A model generated the notes under the pieces. It had not been told where the DNA came from, did not search any database, and was given only the letters and a program-made list of their open reading frames with translations. The translations under genes and the position numbers were made by a program. Shown here piece after piece: positions 24,982 to 34,383 of a stretch of DNA of 38,592 bases. Source of the DNA: an uncultured Anaerostipes sp. (GTDB lineage Bacteria; Bacillota; Clostridia; Lachnospirales; Lachnospiraceae); contig CAAEIR010000222.1 in assembly GCA_900756035.1 (NCBI GenBank), positions 1 through 38,592 of the forward strand, written 5' to 3'. Within the stretch, counting starts at the first letter, position 1. Every line of letters begins with the position of its first letter.

Positions 24982-26468
24982 GGAAACTACGATTCAAAGA
25001 CTTTATGACAAAGAAACGGTTGTTCGTGATTCTTTTGGTTGTTTTGGTTTGTGCCGGAGTCACGTATCATTTTTTTCAAGATGCCTATGCGGCATATAAT
25101 ACAGAAAAACCTGGAAAATCAAGAACCTATACCAACGGTTATATCAAGTTTTTTGTTTCGGGACCTTCGGGGACAAGCAGTATGCAAATCAAGTATTACT
25201 GTAGCGGATTAGGTTCCGATGTTTCACAGGATGAATTTAACAACAAATCCAGGAAGGCAACGATCAGTGTCTATTCGGGAGGTGGAGGACCTTATAATCT
25301 ACAGTTAAAAACAAGTGCTGTGAGTACTTCAAAAAACAGTAGTGGAAACTATACGATTTTAAAAACTCAGATTGCTTATACCATTCCTGCGCACGAATAT
25401 CAAAGCAGTACATCGGTCGATATGCCGGGAAGTAGCATTATTGCGAATCAGATGAATATATCGGCAACTTCCGGAACAATCAGCCATGCTTCATCAAATC
25501 GTACCGTCACGCGGACGATTGATGTCAGCGGATATGCTGCAGGATTATCAACTTACAATCAAATTCGGTATTTCAATTGCTCTCGAACATTTCAGCATGT
25601 GAGAAATACGTATACGGTTTCTTACAATGGAAATGGAGGAAGCCTAAGTTATTACAGTAAAAGTTTTGCCTGTGGAACGAACTTTCAGTTCCCGAATGCC
25701 ACAAGAACTGGTTATAACTTTACCGGTTGGCGACGGGATCACAACAACGGAGATTGGATGGATACCGGCTGGGTAGTTTGCAGCACAAATTATAGTGCCG
25801 TTGCCCAGTGGACTCCAAAAACCTATACGATTTCCTACAATGGGAATGGTGCAGATTCCGGAGATGTTTCAAATAATACGGCAACGTATGACAGTAACTT
25901 TACCCTTCCGCAGAATGGATATTGGAAGAAAGGTTACAAATTTTTAGGTTGGAGTTCGGATCGAAATGCAGTTTCTGCACAATATTCAGCCGGACAAACG
26001 TTCCCTTATCAAACAGATCATGCGATTACTTTTTATGCGATCTGGGGAAAAAGTGATTTTGAAGTAAAATTTCACGGAAATGGATCTTCTGCAGCAGATT
26101 ATACAGCAGATCTGGCTTACAATAAATCCGTGAATTTGCCCCAAAACATATTTGAACGTCCTGGATATACATTCCTTGGATGGGTGAAAGATCCAACGCA
26201 GGATACCGTAGATTATACCGATGGGCAGGCAGTGAAAGATCTGTGTGAACCGGGAGATACCTTTGATCTTTACGCTCTTTGGAGAAAGAGTGATGGAAGC
26301 TTTGAGACAAAGAACATTATTCATGATGACAAGATGTTCCTGGGAGATATTAATCTTATCGGACAAAATGGTACGGGATATAGCAATGCGAACATTGATT
26401 CCAAGTCCGCGCACATCGACAAAGAAGAGGATCCCGGATATTTTACAGATCGTTATTCCGTCAATTAA
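24978..26468 (+). CDS. Secreted InlB B-repeat protein without anchor
   Basis: This 496-residue exoprotein starts with a signal peptide or signal anchor (hydrophobic core RLFVILLVVLVCAGVTY, possible cleavage AYA-AYN). A Ser/Thr/Gly-rich domain of unknown type covers about residues 40-210. Three InlB B-repeats (Listeria-Bacteroides repeats) follow, each with an SYNGNG/FHGNG start and a GYxFxGW core (GYNFTGW, GYKFLGW, GYTFLGW). The tail has no LPXTG, span or basic end. It is translationally coupled to the second sortase and sits before the giant adhesin, so it probably serves the pilus, perhaps as a non-covalent subunit or as a ligand-binding exoprotein. If the N-terminal segment is not cleaved it is membrane-tethered. 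Repeat family firm, role inferred. Confidence 0.85.
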   Translation: MRKLRFKDFMTKKRLFVILLVVLVCAGVTYHFFQDAYAAYNTEKPGKSRTYTNGYIKFFVSGPSGTSSMQIKYYCSGLGSDVSQDEFNNKSRKATISVYSGGGGPYNLQLKTSAVSTSKNSSGNYTILKTQIAYTIPAHEYQSSTSVDMPGSSIIANQMNISATSGTISHASSNRTVTRTIDVSGYAAGLSTYNQIRYFNCSRTFQHVRNTYTVSYNGNGGSLSYYSKSFACGTNFQFPNATRTGYNFTGWRRDHNNGDWMDTGWVVCSTNYSAVAQWTPKTYTISYNGNGADSGDVSNNTATYDSNFTLPQNGYWKKGYKFLGWSSDRNAVSAQYSAGQTFPYQTDHAITFYAIWGKSDFEVKFHGNGSSAADYTADLAYNKSVNLPQNIFERPGYTFLGWVKDPTQDTVDYTDGQAVKDLCEPGDTFDLYALWRKSDGSFETKNIIHDDKMFLGDINLIGQNGTGYSNANIDSKSAHIDKEEDPGYFTDRYSVN

Positions 26469-26501
26469 CTTATGAATAAAACAATGTAGCAGGAGGAAGC
26501 C

Positions 26502-29500
26502 ATGAAAAATAAGTTAAAAAAATTTCTAAAAAAGGTTGGAATATTTTTCTTATCCGTACTAACTCTTTCTTCTTCGCTTTTTGGTGGATTGTCCGGTATG
26601 CCAACACCCATCACCAACGTCAGTGCCAAAGAAGGAACAGCAACGGTCAGTATGAGCAGGGCAAGGAGCAGCTTTGGGATCAGGGAGCTTGGACGAGTAT
26701 CGAGTGAAGGCTTGTGGAAGATAAAAGCCGGTAATAAGCAGACGTTTTGTCTGGATTCCGGAAAGAGCATGTGTAATGGAGATACCTTGGAATATAAGAC
26801 TGCAAATGCCGTGATGTATAAAGATCAATCCATTGCAAAAGCCTTGACACATTATGAGGAAGGCTCAAAAAGTGAGAAATCATTTGCATTGACGCAGGCC
26901 TATATTTGGGCGTGCGGAAAAGGGGCATCAAAGAAAACAGTGGTATATCAGGCAGGAAAAAACATCGATAGCGGATATTCCACGTCCGATGCGAAAAAGT
27001 TCTGTAATGCAATTGATCAGACCGGTCCACAAGGAACGATCTATTATTATAAAGCAAAGAAATGTGTGAAAGGGAAAAAACATTCTTCCCATCAGATGTT
27101 ATACCGATTGGATTATGATGATGTCGTAAAACCGAAACATGCTTCGATTGGTGCATCTGCCAGTGATTCCAGGTCCAAAGAGATCAATCTTTGGATCAAG
27201 AAAAGAGATGCCGACACAGGAGCCTTATTGTCCGGAGCAACCTTCTTATTCTACTGTGACGGAGTCTATGTCAATAAGGCAACAACCGGAGAGGATGGCA
27301 TGGCGAAGATTGCTTACACCAGAGCGATTCGTGCATCCTATACGATACCGGAGAAAGATAAAAAAACATACGTTACAAACTGGAATGAGCTGTCAGAAGG
27401 GCAACAAAAAAAAGAAACAAAAAAAGGCAATTACAAATCCAAAGCCGTTGCAAAAAAAGCAGCCAATGCCGAAGCAAAGGCAAAAGTCAAAGCTTCCATC
27501 GATTCCCATATGAATGACAAACACATATGGAGTGTCAAAGAGGGAACGGCGCCGTTTGGACATTTGTTAAATAATACGACGCAGACCTTGCAGGAGGGGA
27601 ATGGACAACGTACAACTCTGAAATTCGGAGATATCTCAAACACATGGAATCCGGTCAAGATCCATTTACAGAAACAGAGCAGCGAAGATTACGGAGTGGA
27701 AGCATCTTTGGAAGGTGCCATCTATGGCATTTATGCAGAGGAAGATATCAAGAATTCTGATAATAAGACAACGCTTTACTCTGCCGGCACAGAAGTTGGA
27801 AGGATCACAACCGACAAGAATGGAGACGGAGTTTCCGCAGAGCTTCATCCGGGAAAATATTATTTAAAAGAGCTTGTAGCACCAAAGGGATTTTGTGTTG
27901 ATACGAAGGAAAAGATCCATGTGACGCTAAACAGCACGGATGAAACAGTCATTGCACACGAAAAGCCAATCCAGGGAAAACTAAGCATCAAAAAATACTA
28001 CGTCACAGAAGGTAAGAGGGTTGAAGAAGAGGATGCTGTCTTTGAGATTAAAAACGTCAATGGAGATGTTGTCGATACGATCACAACGGATTCTGAGGGC
28101 GTGGCAACTACGAAACTTCTGCCATATGGATCTTATACCGTCCATCAGACCAAAGGAAAAACAGGCTATGAACTGGCACAGGACATGATAAAGACGATTG
28201 AGAAGATGAACGAGGATGATACTCCCATCACTTATACGTTTGAATGTGAGAACAGGGAAAAGAAAGCCCGAATCTCGGTAACAAAGAAGTTAGTGATTGA
28301 TGATGATGAAACCGGCACTCACCAGCAAAAAGAGGAGGTGAACGCAAAGTTTGAGATCATCAACAAAGTGACAAAGAACGTTGTCGATACGATCACAACA
28401 AACACAGAAGGATATGCAGAATCCAAAGAGTTAGATCCCGGGACCTATTACGTTCATCAGATCGAAGGAACTCCAAACTATACATTCAGTGAAGATTCCG
28501 AGGAGATTACGATCGAGAACGGAGATTCCAGAAAATATAACCACAATGTTGTACTGAAGAACTATGGTTCTACTAAACTTCGTATTCAAAAGAAGATGAC
28601 CAAGAATAAGCGAAGTAAGGCAGAAGTCGGAGCTTCCTTTACGGTTCTGGATGCTTCTTATGCCAATGATATCGAAAAGCAGGATCTTGGGAATGCACAA
28701 AAGAGAATCGATTATATTAACTCCTTAGATGAGAAAGCAGTCTTGGGAGAAATTGTAACGAATAAAGAAGGAAAAGCTGCTCTGATGTTAGACCAATACC
28801 GTAAGAAAAACGGATTTGTTGTCATTCAGACCATGGGGGCAGATGGGTACGACTTGATGGAAATCTATGATTCCAGAGAACACGAACCAAAGATCGAAAA
28901 AGGACAGGATGTTTATGAGGTTCATGCCTCCGATCCATACTCTGATTCCGGATGGATTGAGATCCAGAAGCGAAAGAGGATTGCAGAGGATGAATATGCC
29001 CCGGAAGTCGGAGCGAAATTTGAGCTGCGAGAAGCCGATGGACATGTGGTGGAAACCCTGACGATTGGAAAGGACGGGAAAGCAAAGACCAGTGAAAAGG
29101 TAGCGTTGGGAACCTATGTCCTTCATCAGGTGGCAGGCGAGAACGGCTGCACAAAAGAACAGGATACGCATGAATGGATCAAAGATCAGGATCTCATTTT
29201 AACCAAAGACAATAAGAACAAAACGGTCAGCTATTCTTATGATGATCAGGAAAAGCCGATCGAAGTGGAACTTGTCAAACGATCCTCTGAGACAAAGAAA
29301 CTTTTAAATGGGGCTGTCTACAAAGTCTATGACAGAGAAAAGAACCAAGTGGCAACACTGACAACAGGAACGACCTCCGATGGGAAAGCCTCCTGCAGTC
29401 TGCCCTATGGAACCTACACGATCAAAGAGACCACAGCGCCGGATGGCTACAATTTAGACACAGAACAAAAGAGCTTTACGTTAAGCGAAACATCAGACAG

Positions 29501-32500
29501 TGCTAAAATCACCTATGATAGTAGCGGCAATGGAACGGTGACTTTGAATGAGACGGATAGCCCGGTGATGGGATCCATCTCCTTACAGAAAAAAGGAGAA
29601 TATCTGACAGGGCATGACGGAGATGGAGGATTTACATATGAAGATGATCACATCAACGGAGCTGTCTATGGTTTGTTTGCCAAAGAAGATATCACAAAAG
29701 ATGATGGAACGGTTGTATGGAAAGCCGGAACGAAGATCGATGAAAAGACAACGAGGAAAGACGGACCGGTGAAATTTACAAGAAAAGGAAGTGATGGAAA
29801 GGACACCGCCGATTTCTATCAGGGATGCTACTATGTCAAAGAGCTTTCCGGACCAAACGGATACACGATCGACGAGGAAGAACATGAAGTCAATATCACA
29901 TGGGATACCAAGCCGGATGCCATGAATGGTCTAAATAAAAACAATACAACTCCGGACGTGGAAGATCCGATGGGAAGTGAGGATGTAAAACCCTCCACAG
30001 GAATCTATGTTCTGGAAGAGGGCAAAACTTTAAACAAAGAATTTGCCAATGCAGAGACGATCACGTTTACATGGGAAAAGGCACCGGATGGAGTCCGGAC
30101 AACAGATGTTTCCCAGAACAAAGATGGAAGTGTTGTTCTTTGGAAAGATGAAAACAACTGTTATGTATCTACACAGAGAGCCGGACAGGTCATCTACATG
30201 AATGCGGTATCAAGCAAGATGTTCTTAAACTGTACGGCATTGACAGAGATCAAGTTCAAGAACATTGATACTTCACAGACGGTGGATATGTCAGAGATGT
30301 TTGCCGGATGTAGCGAATTAAAAGAACTCGATCTTTCAAGCTTCAACACATCCAATGTAGAAGATGTGTCCAAGATGTTCTACGGATGCTCTCAGTTAAA
30401 GACGACCTACACACAAGATCAGAAGTTGCAGATCGCGGATGATTATGTAGCAGCCAAAGGCGTCCAGATCATAGCTTCTCCAAAGACAGATTTTATGTTA
30501 GGAGATAAATATCATGCCAGCGACTTTGATTTCTCCATGCTTTATGACGATAATGGGGAAGGAACACTGGAAGATGTAACAGATGGGGATGTCAGTTTTA
30601 ATCCAACGTACGCAGATATGAGTGGAAAACAAAAGATTCAAATCAGTTTTAAATCCTCCAGCAAATATGCAAAATATCAAACGATTGAAACAACGGTAAA
30701 AGTGATTGATCCGGATGATACGAGCGATGTATCTTTCGATACAGCAAAACATGTGGATATTGATCTGAATCTGACAGACAAGCTTCAGAAGTACAGCATT
30801 CAGTTCATCAAAACAGATGAGAAGGGTAATTTATTACCGGGTGCAAAATTCGCATTAAAAGCTGCGTGTGTAATCGTGGATAAAGATGGAAAGACAATCT
30901 TTCAAAAAGGGGACACGATTGCAGAAGCAATCTCTGGTGATGATCAATTTGGTTATCTGGAATTCTTTGGACTGCCAACCGGCATTTATGCCAAAGATGG
31001 CATTGGAAAAGAAATGTATACCATTGAGGAAGTGGAAGCACCGCTTGGATACGAAGCATCCGATGAAGCGCTGACCTTTGGTGGCGAAATCTTAAATAAT
31101 GAGACACCTGATTTTATTCACGATGTATCTTCACAGGGTAATACCAATGATGAAACTACGACTTATATACATGATTCCAAGACCCTTGTGAATAAGGAGT
31201 CTCAGTATGTGCAGGTAAAAAAATATTGGATCGATGATAATAACTCCATGAACACGAGACCTATATCTGTGACTATCAAGGCAGAAAATAAGAATACACA
31301 TGAAGTGAAAACTTATGTACTGAACAAAGATAACAACTGGGCAATGCAGACAGACATTAAGCGTGGCGAAGAAGGAAACTATACGTTTAGCGAGGTTTGT
31401 AATGCAGCAGGTTACACAAGAGTCAGCAAAGAAGATGGAGATTGGGATAAAAATACCTATACGTTATCCTATACAAACAAATATGATAAAGGTGGAAGTG
31501 TAAAGCTTGTTGTTAAGAAAAACTGGGATGACAGTAATAACAGTGATGGTATCCGCCCAGATTCAGTAAATGTCAAATTATATCGTAATGGTTCAGACAT
31601 GCAAAAAGATCAAACATTAAGTGCAGCTAATAACTGGACTGTAGAATTTAATGATCTTCCAAAGGAAGATGATCTTGGCGAAAAATATGAGTATGAAGTC
31701 AAAGAAGATTCAACATCTGTGGTTAACGGAAATGCAAAAACAGGATATGAGATTGCCTACGATGTCAAAGAATCTACGGATAAATCCAGTGATATTACAA
31801 CCATCACAACCAATATCACAAACACCCATAATCCAGATTCAACGACCAGATCTATTCAGAAGAAATGGAGTGACAATAACAATTCCGATGGAATCCGTCC
31901 GGATTCTGTTAAGTTTCATCTGCTGGGAAATGGAAAAGTCGTAGATGCCGTGACGCTGAATGAAAGCAACGGATGGAAAGCGACTTCCAAGATTGTTCCA
32001 AAGAAAGAAACTGGAAAAGAGATCACTTATACATGGGAAGAAGTCAAAGAAGGGATTGTGACAGGCGAAGATCAGATTGGATATAAGGTAACGTATACAA
32101 CCGATAAGGATGATCCGAATACAACGATCGCAACCAATACCCATACACCGGGAAGAGGAAAGGTAACGATCACGAAAGAGATCGACCCATCCAACTTAAA
32201 CATGGATATCGGAAGTGCGAAATTTACGTTTACGCTGAAAGGAACCGATGCTTACGGAAAGAATCATACATACAAGGAAGTGGTTGAGTTTAGCAAGGAT
32301 GAAGTAGAGAAACAGTTGAAAGCTCACCCGGGAGAAAGGATCAAACTTTCCGTAACCTTTGATGATCTGATCTATGGTACTTACACATGCAGTGAGAGTG
32401 GTGGAGAGAAATACTTTAAGCTCCTGACACTTACATCTGACAGCACCAATGCAACGGTTGACCAGAGCAAAGAAACTGTAACATTTAAGATCGGACCGGA

Positions 32501-33041
32501 AGGAACATCGGGAAATGCCAAGCTGACAGCTGAGGCAACTTTCGTTAACCAGATGATCCGTGGATCCGTGAAATTAGTTAAAAAAGATTCCTCTGGAAAA
32601 CGATTAAAAGGTGTGGAATTTACGATCGAAGATTCCGATGGAAACAAGATCGCAAGTGACACAACAAACGAAAATGGAGAGATCAAGTTTGATGGATTAT
32701 TGCCAGATAAGTATAAGATCACAGAGACAAAGACACAGAGCGGTAAGACACTGTTAAAAGAACCGATTGATGTAACGATCCCAATAACAGTGACGCAAAG
32801 CGAAGTGAACGATCAAAATATCGATGTGAGCAATGCCATCAAGCAGGGAAATAACTATTATTTCTATCATCTGACCTATGAAGTGAGCAATGATTCTACA
32901 CTGAAGCTGCCATCAACCGGTGGATTCAGTAATGTCAAGACTTACCTTCCACTAATCGGTGGATTTGTATTGATCTTGGCAGCAGGATTCTACTATCTGA
33001 AAAAGAAAAAGGGTATGAAAATCCTGAAGAAGAAAAAATAA
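26502..33041 (+). CDS. Giant LPSTG adhesin with thioester domain, SpaA/Cna-B stalk and DUF285 insert
   Basis: The 2179-residue cell-wall protein begins with a signal peptide and a thioester domain: Cys83 in TFCLDSG and Gln132 in ALTQAYIWA match the pair that forms the covalent-binding thioester in Gram-positive tip adhesins. A long stalk of SpaA/Cna-B-like units follows (for example HLQKQSSEDYGVEASLEGAI, VELVKRSSETKKLLNGAVYK, SISLQKKGEY). At about 1235-1310 there is a DUF285/BspA-like insert (MSEMFAGCSELKELDLSSFN, NVEDVSKMFYGCSQL). Three Cna-B units, two with NNSDGIRPDSV, lie at about 1565-1880. A pilin-type isopeptide domain (GKVTITKEID, about 1886) and a last SpaA unit precede LPSTG at 2136, a span and a Lys tail. 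AGGAGGA precedes ATG 26502. It is likely the pilus-tip or a separate fibrillar adhesin. Confidence 0.92.
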   Translation: MKNKLKKFLKKVGIFFLSVLTLSSSLFGGLSGMPTPITNVSAKEGTATVSMSRARSSFGIRELGRVSSEGLWKIKAGNKQTFCLDSGKSMCNGDTLEYKTANAVMYKDQSIAKALTHYEEGSKSEKSFALTQAYIWACGKGASKKTVVYQAGKNIDSGYSTSDAKKFCNAIDQTGPQGTIYYYKAKKCVKGKKHSSHQMLYRLDYDDVVKPKHASIGASASDSRSKEINLWIKKRDADTGALLSGATFLFYCDGVYVNKATTGEDGMAKIAYTRAIRASYTIPEKDKKTYVTNWNELSEGQQKKETKKGNYKSKAVAKKAANAEAKAKVKASIDSHMNDKHIWSVKEGTAPFGHLLNNTTQTLQEGNGQRTTLKFGDISNTWNPVKIHLQKQSSEDYGVEASLEGAIYGIYAEEDIKNSDNKTTLYSAGTEVGRITTDKNGDGVSAELHPGKYYLKELVAPKGFCVDTKEKIHVTLNSTDETVIAHEKPIQGKLSIKKYYVTEGKRVEEEDAVFEIKNVNGDVVDTITTDSEGVATTKLLPYGSYTVHQTKGKTGYELAQDMIKTIEKMNEDDTPITYTFECENREKKARISVTKKLVIDDDETGTHQQKEEVNAKFEIINKVTKNVVDTITTNTEGYAESKELDPGTYYVHQIEGTPNYTFSEDSEEITIENGDSRKYNHNVVLKNYGSTKLRIQKKMTKNKRSKAEVGASFTVLDASYANDIEKQDLGNAQKRIDYINSLDEKAVLGEIVTNKEGKAALMLDQYRKKNGFVVIQTMGADGYDLMEIYDSREHEPKIEKGQDVYEVHASDPYSDSGWIEIQKRKRIAEDEYAPEVGAKFELREADGHVVETLTIGKDGKAKTSEKVALGTYVLHQVAGENGCTKEQDTHEWIKDQDLILTKDNKNKTVSYSYDDQEKPIEVELVKRSSETKKLLNGAVYKVYDREKNQVATLTTGTTSDGKASCSLPYGTYTIKETTAPDGYNLDTEQKSFTLSETSDSAKITYDSSGNGTVTLNETDSPVMGSISLQKKGEYLTGHDGDGGFTYEDDHINGAVYGLFAKEDITKDDGTVVWKAGTKIDEKTTRKDGPVKFTRKGSDGKDTADFYQGCYYVKELSGPNGYTIDEEEHEVNITWDTKPDAMNGLNKNNTTPDVEDPMGSEDVKPSTGIYVLEEGKTLNKEFANAETITFTWEKAPDGVRTTDVSQNKDGSVVLWKDENNCYVSTQRAGQVIYMNAVSSKMFLNCTALTEIKFKNIDTSQTVDMSEMFAGCSELKELDLSSFNTSNVEDVSKMFYGCSQLKTTYTQDQKLQIADDYVAAKGVQIIASPKTDFMLGDKYHASDFDFSMLYDDNGEGTLEDVTDGDVSFNPTYADMSGKQKIQISFKSSSKYAKYQTIETTVKVIDPDDTSDVSFDTAKHVDIDLNLTDKLQKYSIQFIKTDEKGNLLPGAKFALKAACVIVDKDGKTIFQKGDTIAEAISGDDQFGYLEFFGLPTGIYAKDGIGKEMYTIEEVEAPLGYEASDEALTFGGEILNNETPDFIHDVSSQGNTNDETTTYIHDSKTLVNKESQYVQVKKYWIDDNNSMNTRPISVTIKAENKNTHEVKTYVLNKDNNWAMQTDIKRGEEGNYTFSEVCNAAGYTRVSKEDGDWDKNTYTLSYTNKYDKGGSVKLVVKKNWDDSNNSDGIRPDSVNVKLYRNGSDMQKDQTLSAANNWTVEFNDLPKEDDLGEKYEYEVKEDSTSVVNGNAKTGYEIAYDVKESTDKSSDITTITTNITNTHNPDSTTRSIQKKWSDNNNSDGIRPDSVKFHLLGNGKVVDAVTLNESNGWKATSKIVPKKETGKEITYTWEEVKEGIVTGEDQIGYKVTYTTDKDDPNTTIATNTHTPGRGKVTITKEIDPSNLNMDIGSAKFTFTLKGTDAYGKNHTYKEVVEFSKDEVEKQLKAHPGERIKLSVTFDDLIYGTYTCSESGGEKYFKLLTLTSDSTNATVDQSKETVTFKIGPEGTSGNAKLTAEATFVNQMIRGSVKLVKKDSSGKRLKGVEFTIEDSDGNKIASDTTNENGEIKFDGLLPDKYKITETKTQSGKTLLKEPIDVTIPITVTQSEVNDQNIDVSNAIKQGNNYYFYHLTYEVSNDSTLKLPSTGGFSNVKTYLPLIGGFVLILAAGFYYLKKKKGMKILKKKK

Positions 33042-33052
33042 CAATCAATAAT

Positions 33053-33086
33053 GATCTCACAGTCTTCGGACTGTGGGATCGTTTCT
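33053..33086 (+). terminator. Stable UUCG hairpin after the giant adhesin
   Basis: GATCTCACAGTC (33053-33064) and GACTGTGGGATC (33069-33080) pair over 12 bases around a TTCG tetraloop, with one T-G pair. The following GTTTCT is a poor T-tract, so it may be a leaky terminator or an mRNA 3'-end stabiliser. Confidence 0.6.
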
Positions 33087-33105
33087 ACAAAAAGGAGAAT
33101 ACCAA

Positions 33106-33354
33106 ATGGAGAAATATTTATATTCTGATCGCAAGATTCTTGAAAATGAAGCAGAATTGTGTAATGATAAGATCAAAGATCATACAGATTGCCAAGAATG
33201 CGGAGAAGATTATCTGTTTATGATGAAGGATAATTACCATGAGTTTTCGATTGGTCTAAGTACGATCCTTTCTTGTTTAGCGATGGCAGAAAAAGAAGGA
33301 GCTGTTCCAAAAATTCCGTATGAATGGTGGGGTATGATTAATAGGAGGTATTAA
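33106..33354 (+). CDS. Conserved-looking small protein of unknown function
   Basis: The 82-residue cytosolic protein starts at ATG 33106 behind AAAAGGAG (33090-33097); an upstream in-frame GTG is ignored. It is acidic, with CNDKIKDHTDCQECGEDYLF giving three Cys and one His that could bind a metal, and ends with a Trp-Trp segment (PYEWWGMINRRY). No family is recognised. It shares one base with the next gene, whose ribosome site lies inside its last codons, so the two form a coupled pair. It sits after the adhesin hairpin and may be read through from the pilus operon. Confidence 0.65.
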   Translation: MEKYLYSDRKILENEAELCNDKIKDHTDCQECGEDYLFMMKDNYHEFSIGLSTILSCLAMAEKEGAVPKIPYEWWGMINRRY

Positions 33355-34229
33355 TGGATACATTTAAAACAAGACCGGGATCATCGGAAGAGCTGTTGAT
33401 TACAGAGGAAAATTTTACCATTAAAACAAAAAAGCAGTTTCCATATGTTATGAAAGAAAATGGGAAAAACGTATATAAAGCTATTTGTCCGGCCTGTGAT
33501 AATCCGATTCGTATTGTAGGATTATATAAAAGAGAAGAAGATGTAAAACGAAGACCATATGGCAGACACACACCATCTGATCTTCCGGCCTTAACAGTAT
33601 ACAATGAAGAAGATTATCTTAATTGCCCATATCACAATCCAAACCAAAGTAACAACGGAGCAAAAAGAAGACCAGGAGATAAGAAATCAAGCTGGATTTA
33701 CGATCTTATGAAAGAGCATTTTGATCTTATCATATCAATTTTGGAAAAAAGCTTACATATATACATTAGTTACTATTTTGCAGAAACATTGTTGCAAAAT
33801 TGGAAAAATAATGAAGGATGGAGATATTATCATACAAATTATAATAATCTTTCATATATGTTGCTGTATGCCGAAAAATCATATCGAATATTCGGACAAC
33901 TGATCCGAAAAGACAGTAATGTGGAAAAAGCGATTCTTGAAAAAGGAAAGAATTTTCAATTAGAAGATATAGGAATGAACTATTATCACAAAATTAAACA
34001 GAAGGATGGATTTCTAGATGCAGTTTTTTATTTAACCAATCATCAATTGAAAAGAAAGGGTGAACATACAGAAGAGAGCTATAAATACTGCATTATCGAA
34101 GGAGAAAAAGAGATATACAAAGAAAAGATTATTTTGGAAAAAGGTAGATTGTATAAGTTGATTCAGCAACAACAAAGCAGAAGCAAGCGAGAAGAACGAT
34201 TGATTGAAATAGCAAACAGAGTGTTGTAA
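33354..34229 (+). CDS. Unknown protein with a Cys/His zinc-finger-like module
   Basis: The 291-residue protein has no signal peptide or span. Residues about 45-95 hold CPACDNPIRIVGLYKR and, further on, PYGRHTPSDLP and NCPYHNP, giving four Cys and two His in the spacing of a treble-clef or zinc-ribbon module. The rest is helical and Lys/Tyr-rich, with a long helical C-terminal half. A nucleic-acid or protein-binding regulator is conceivable, but no family is recognised. ATG 33354 overlaps the stop of the 82-residue gene by one base and uses AGGAGG at 33343-33348. The AT content and codon use look richer in A/T than in the adhesin gene before it. Confidence 0.65.
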   Translation: MDTFKTRPGSSEELLITEENFTIKTKKQFPYVMKENGKNVYKAICPACDNPIRIVGLYKREEDVKRRPYGRHTPSDLPALTVYNEEDYLNCPYHNPNQSNNGAKRRPGDKKSSWIYDLMKEHFDLIISILEKSLHIYISYYFAETLLQNWKNNEGWRYYHTNYNNLSYMLLYAEKSYRIFGQLIRKDSNVEKAILEKGKNFQLEDIGMNYYHKIKQKDGFLDAVFYLTNHQLKRKGEHTEESYKYCIIEGEKEIYKEKIILEKGRLYKLIQQQQSRSKREERLIEIANRVL

Positions 34230-34276
34230 ACAGCTTGTTTCTATAAAAGCTAAGCAGATTTACAGAATTATCAAAA

Positions 34277-34378
34277 ATGAGCTCTCTTTGGACACGATCT
34301 TATTTTGTCAGCACCGAAGATTTTGTCAGTCCAGATACGATCCAGTGGTATGTTGAGCAGCAAAAAACAAGGGGGTAA
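34277..34378 (+). pseudogene. C-terminal remnant of an IS200/IS605 TnpA transposase
   Basis: A 33-codon frame reads MSSLWTRSYFVSTEDF then VSPDTIQWYVEQQKTRG. This matches the C-terminal end of Y1 transposases of the IS200/IS605 type: the LWxxSYFVST strand followed by the helix with the catalytic Tyr in YVEQQ. The HUH metal site and the first two thirds are absent, and the upstream bases do not extend the similarity, so it is a fossil. Its last codons (ACA AGG GGG TAA) form the AAGGGGG that stands at proper distance before the next gene's TTG start. Confidence 0.7.
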
Positions 34379-34383
34379 ATAAA

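Noticed and set aside
25986..26414. Antisense frame under the InlB-repeat gene
   Set aside because: No initiation signal and low-complexity hydrophobic product; explained by the coding bias of the sense gene.
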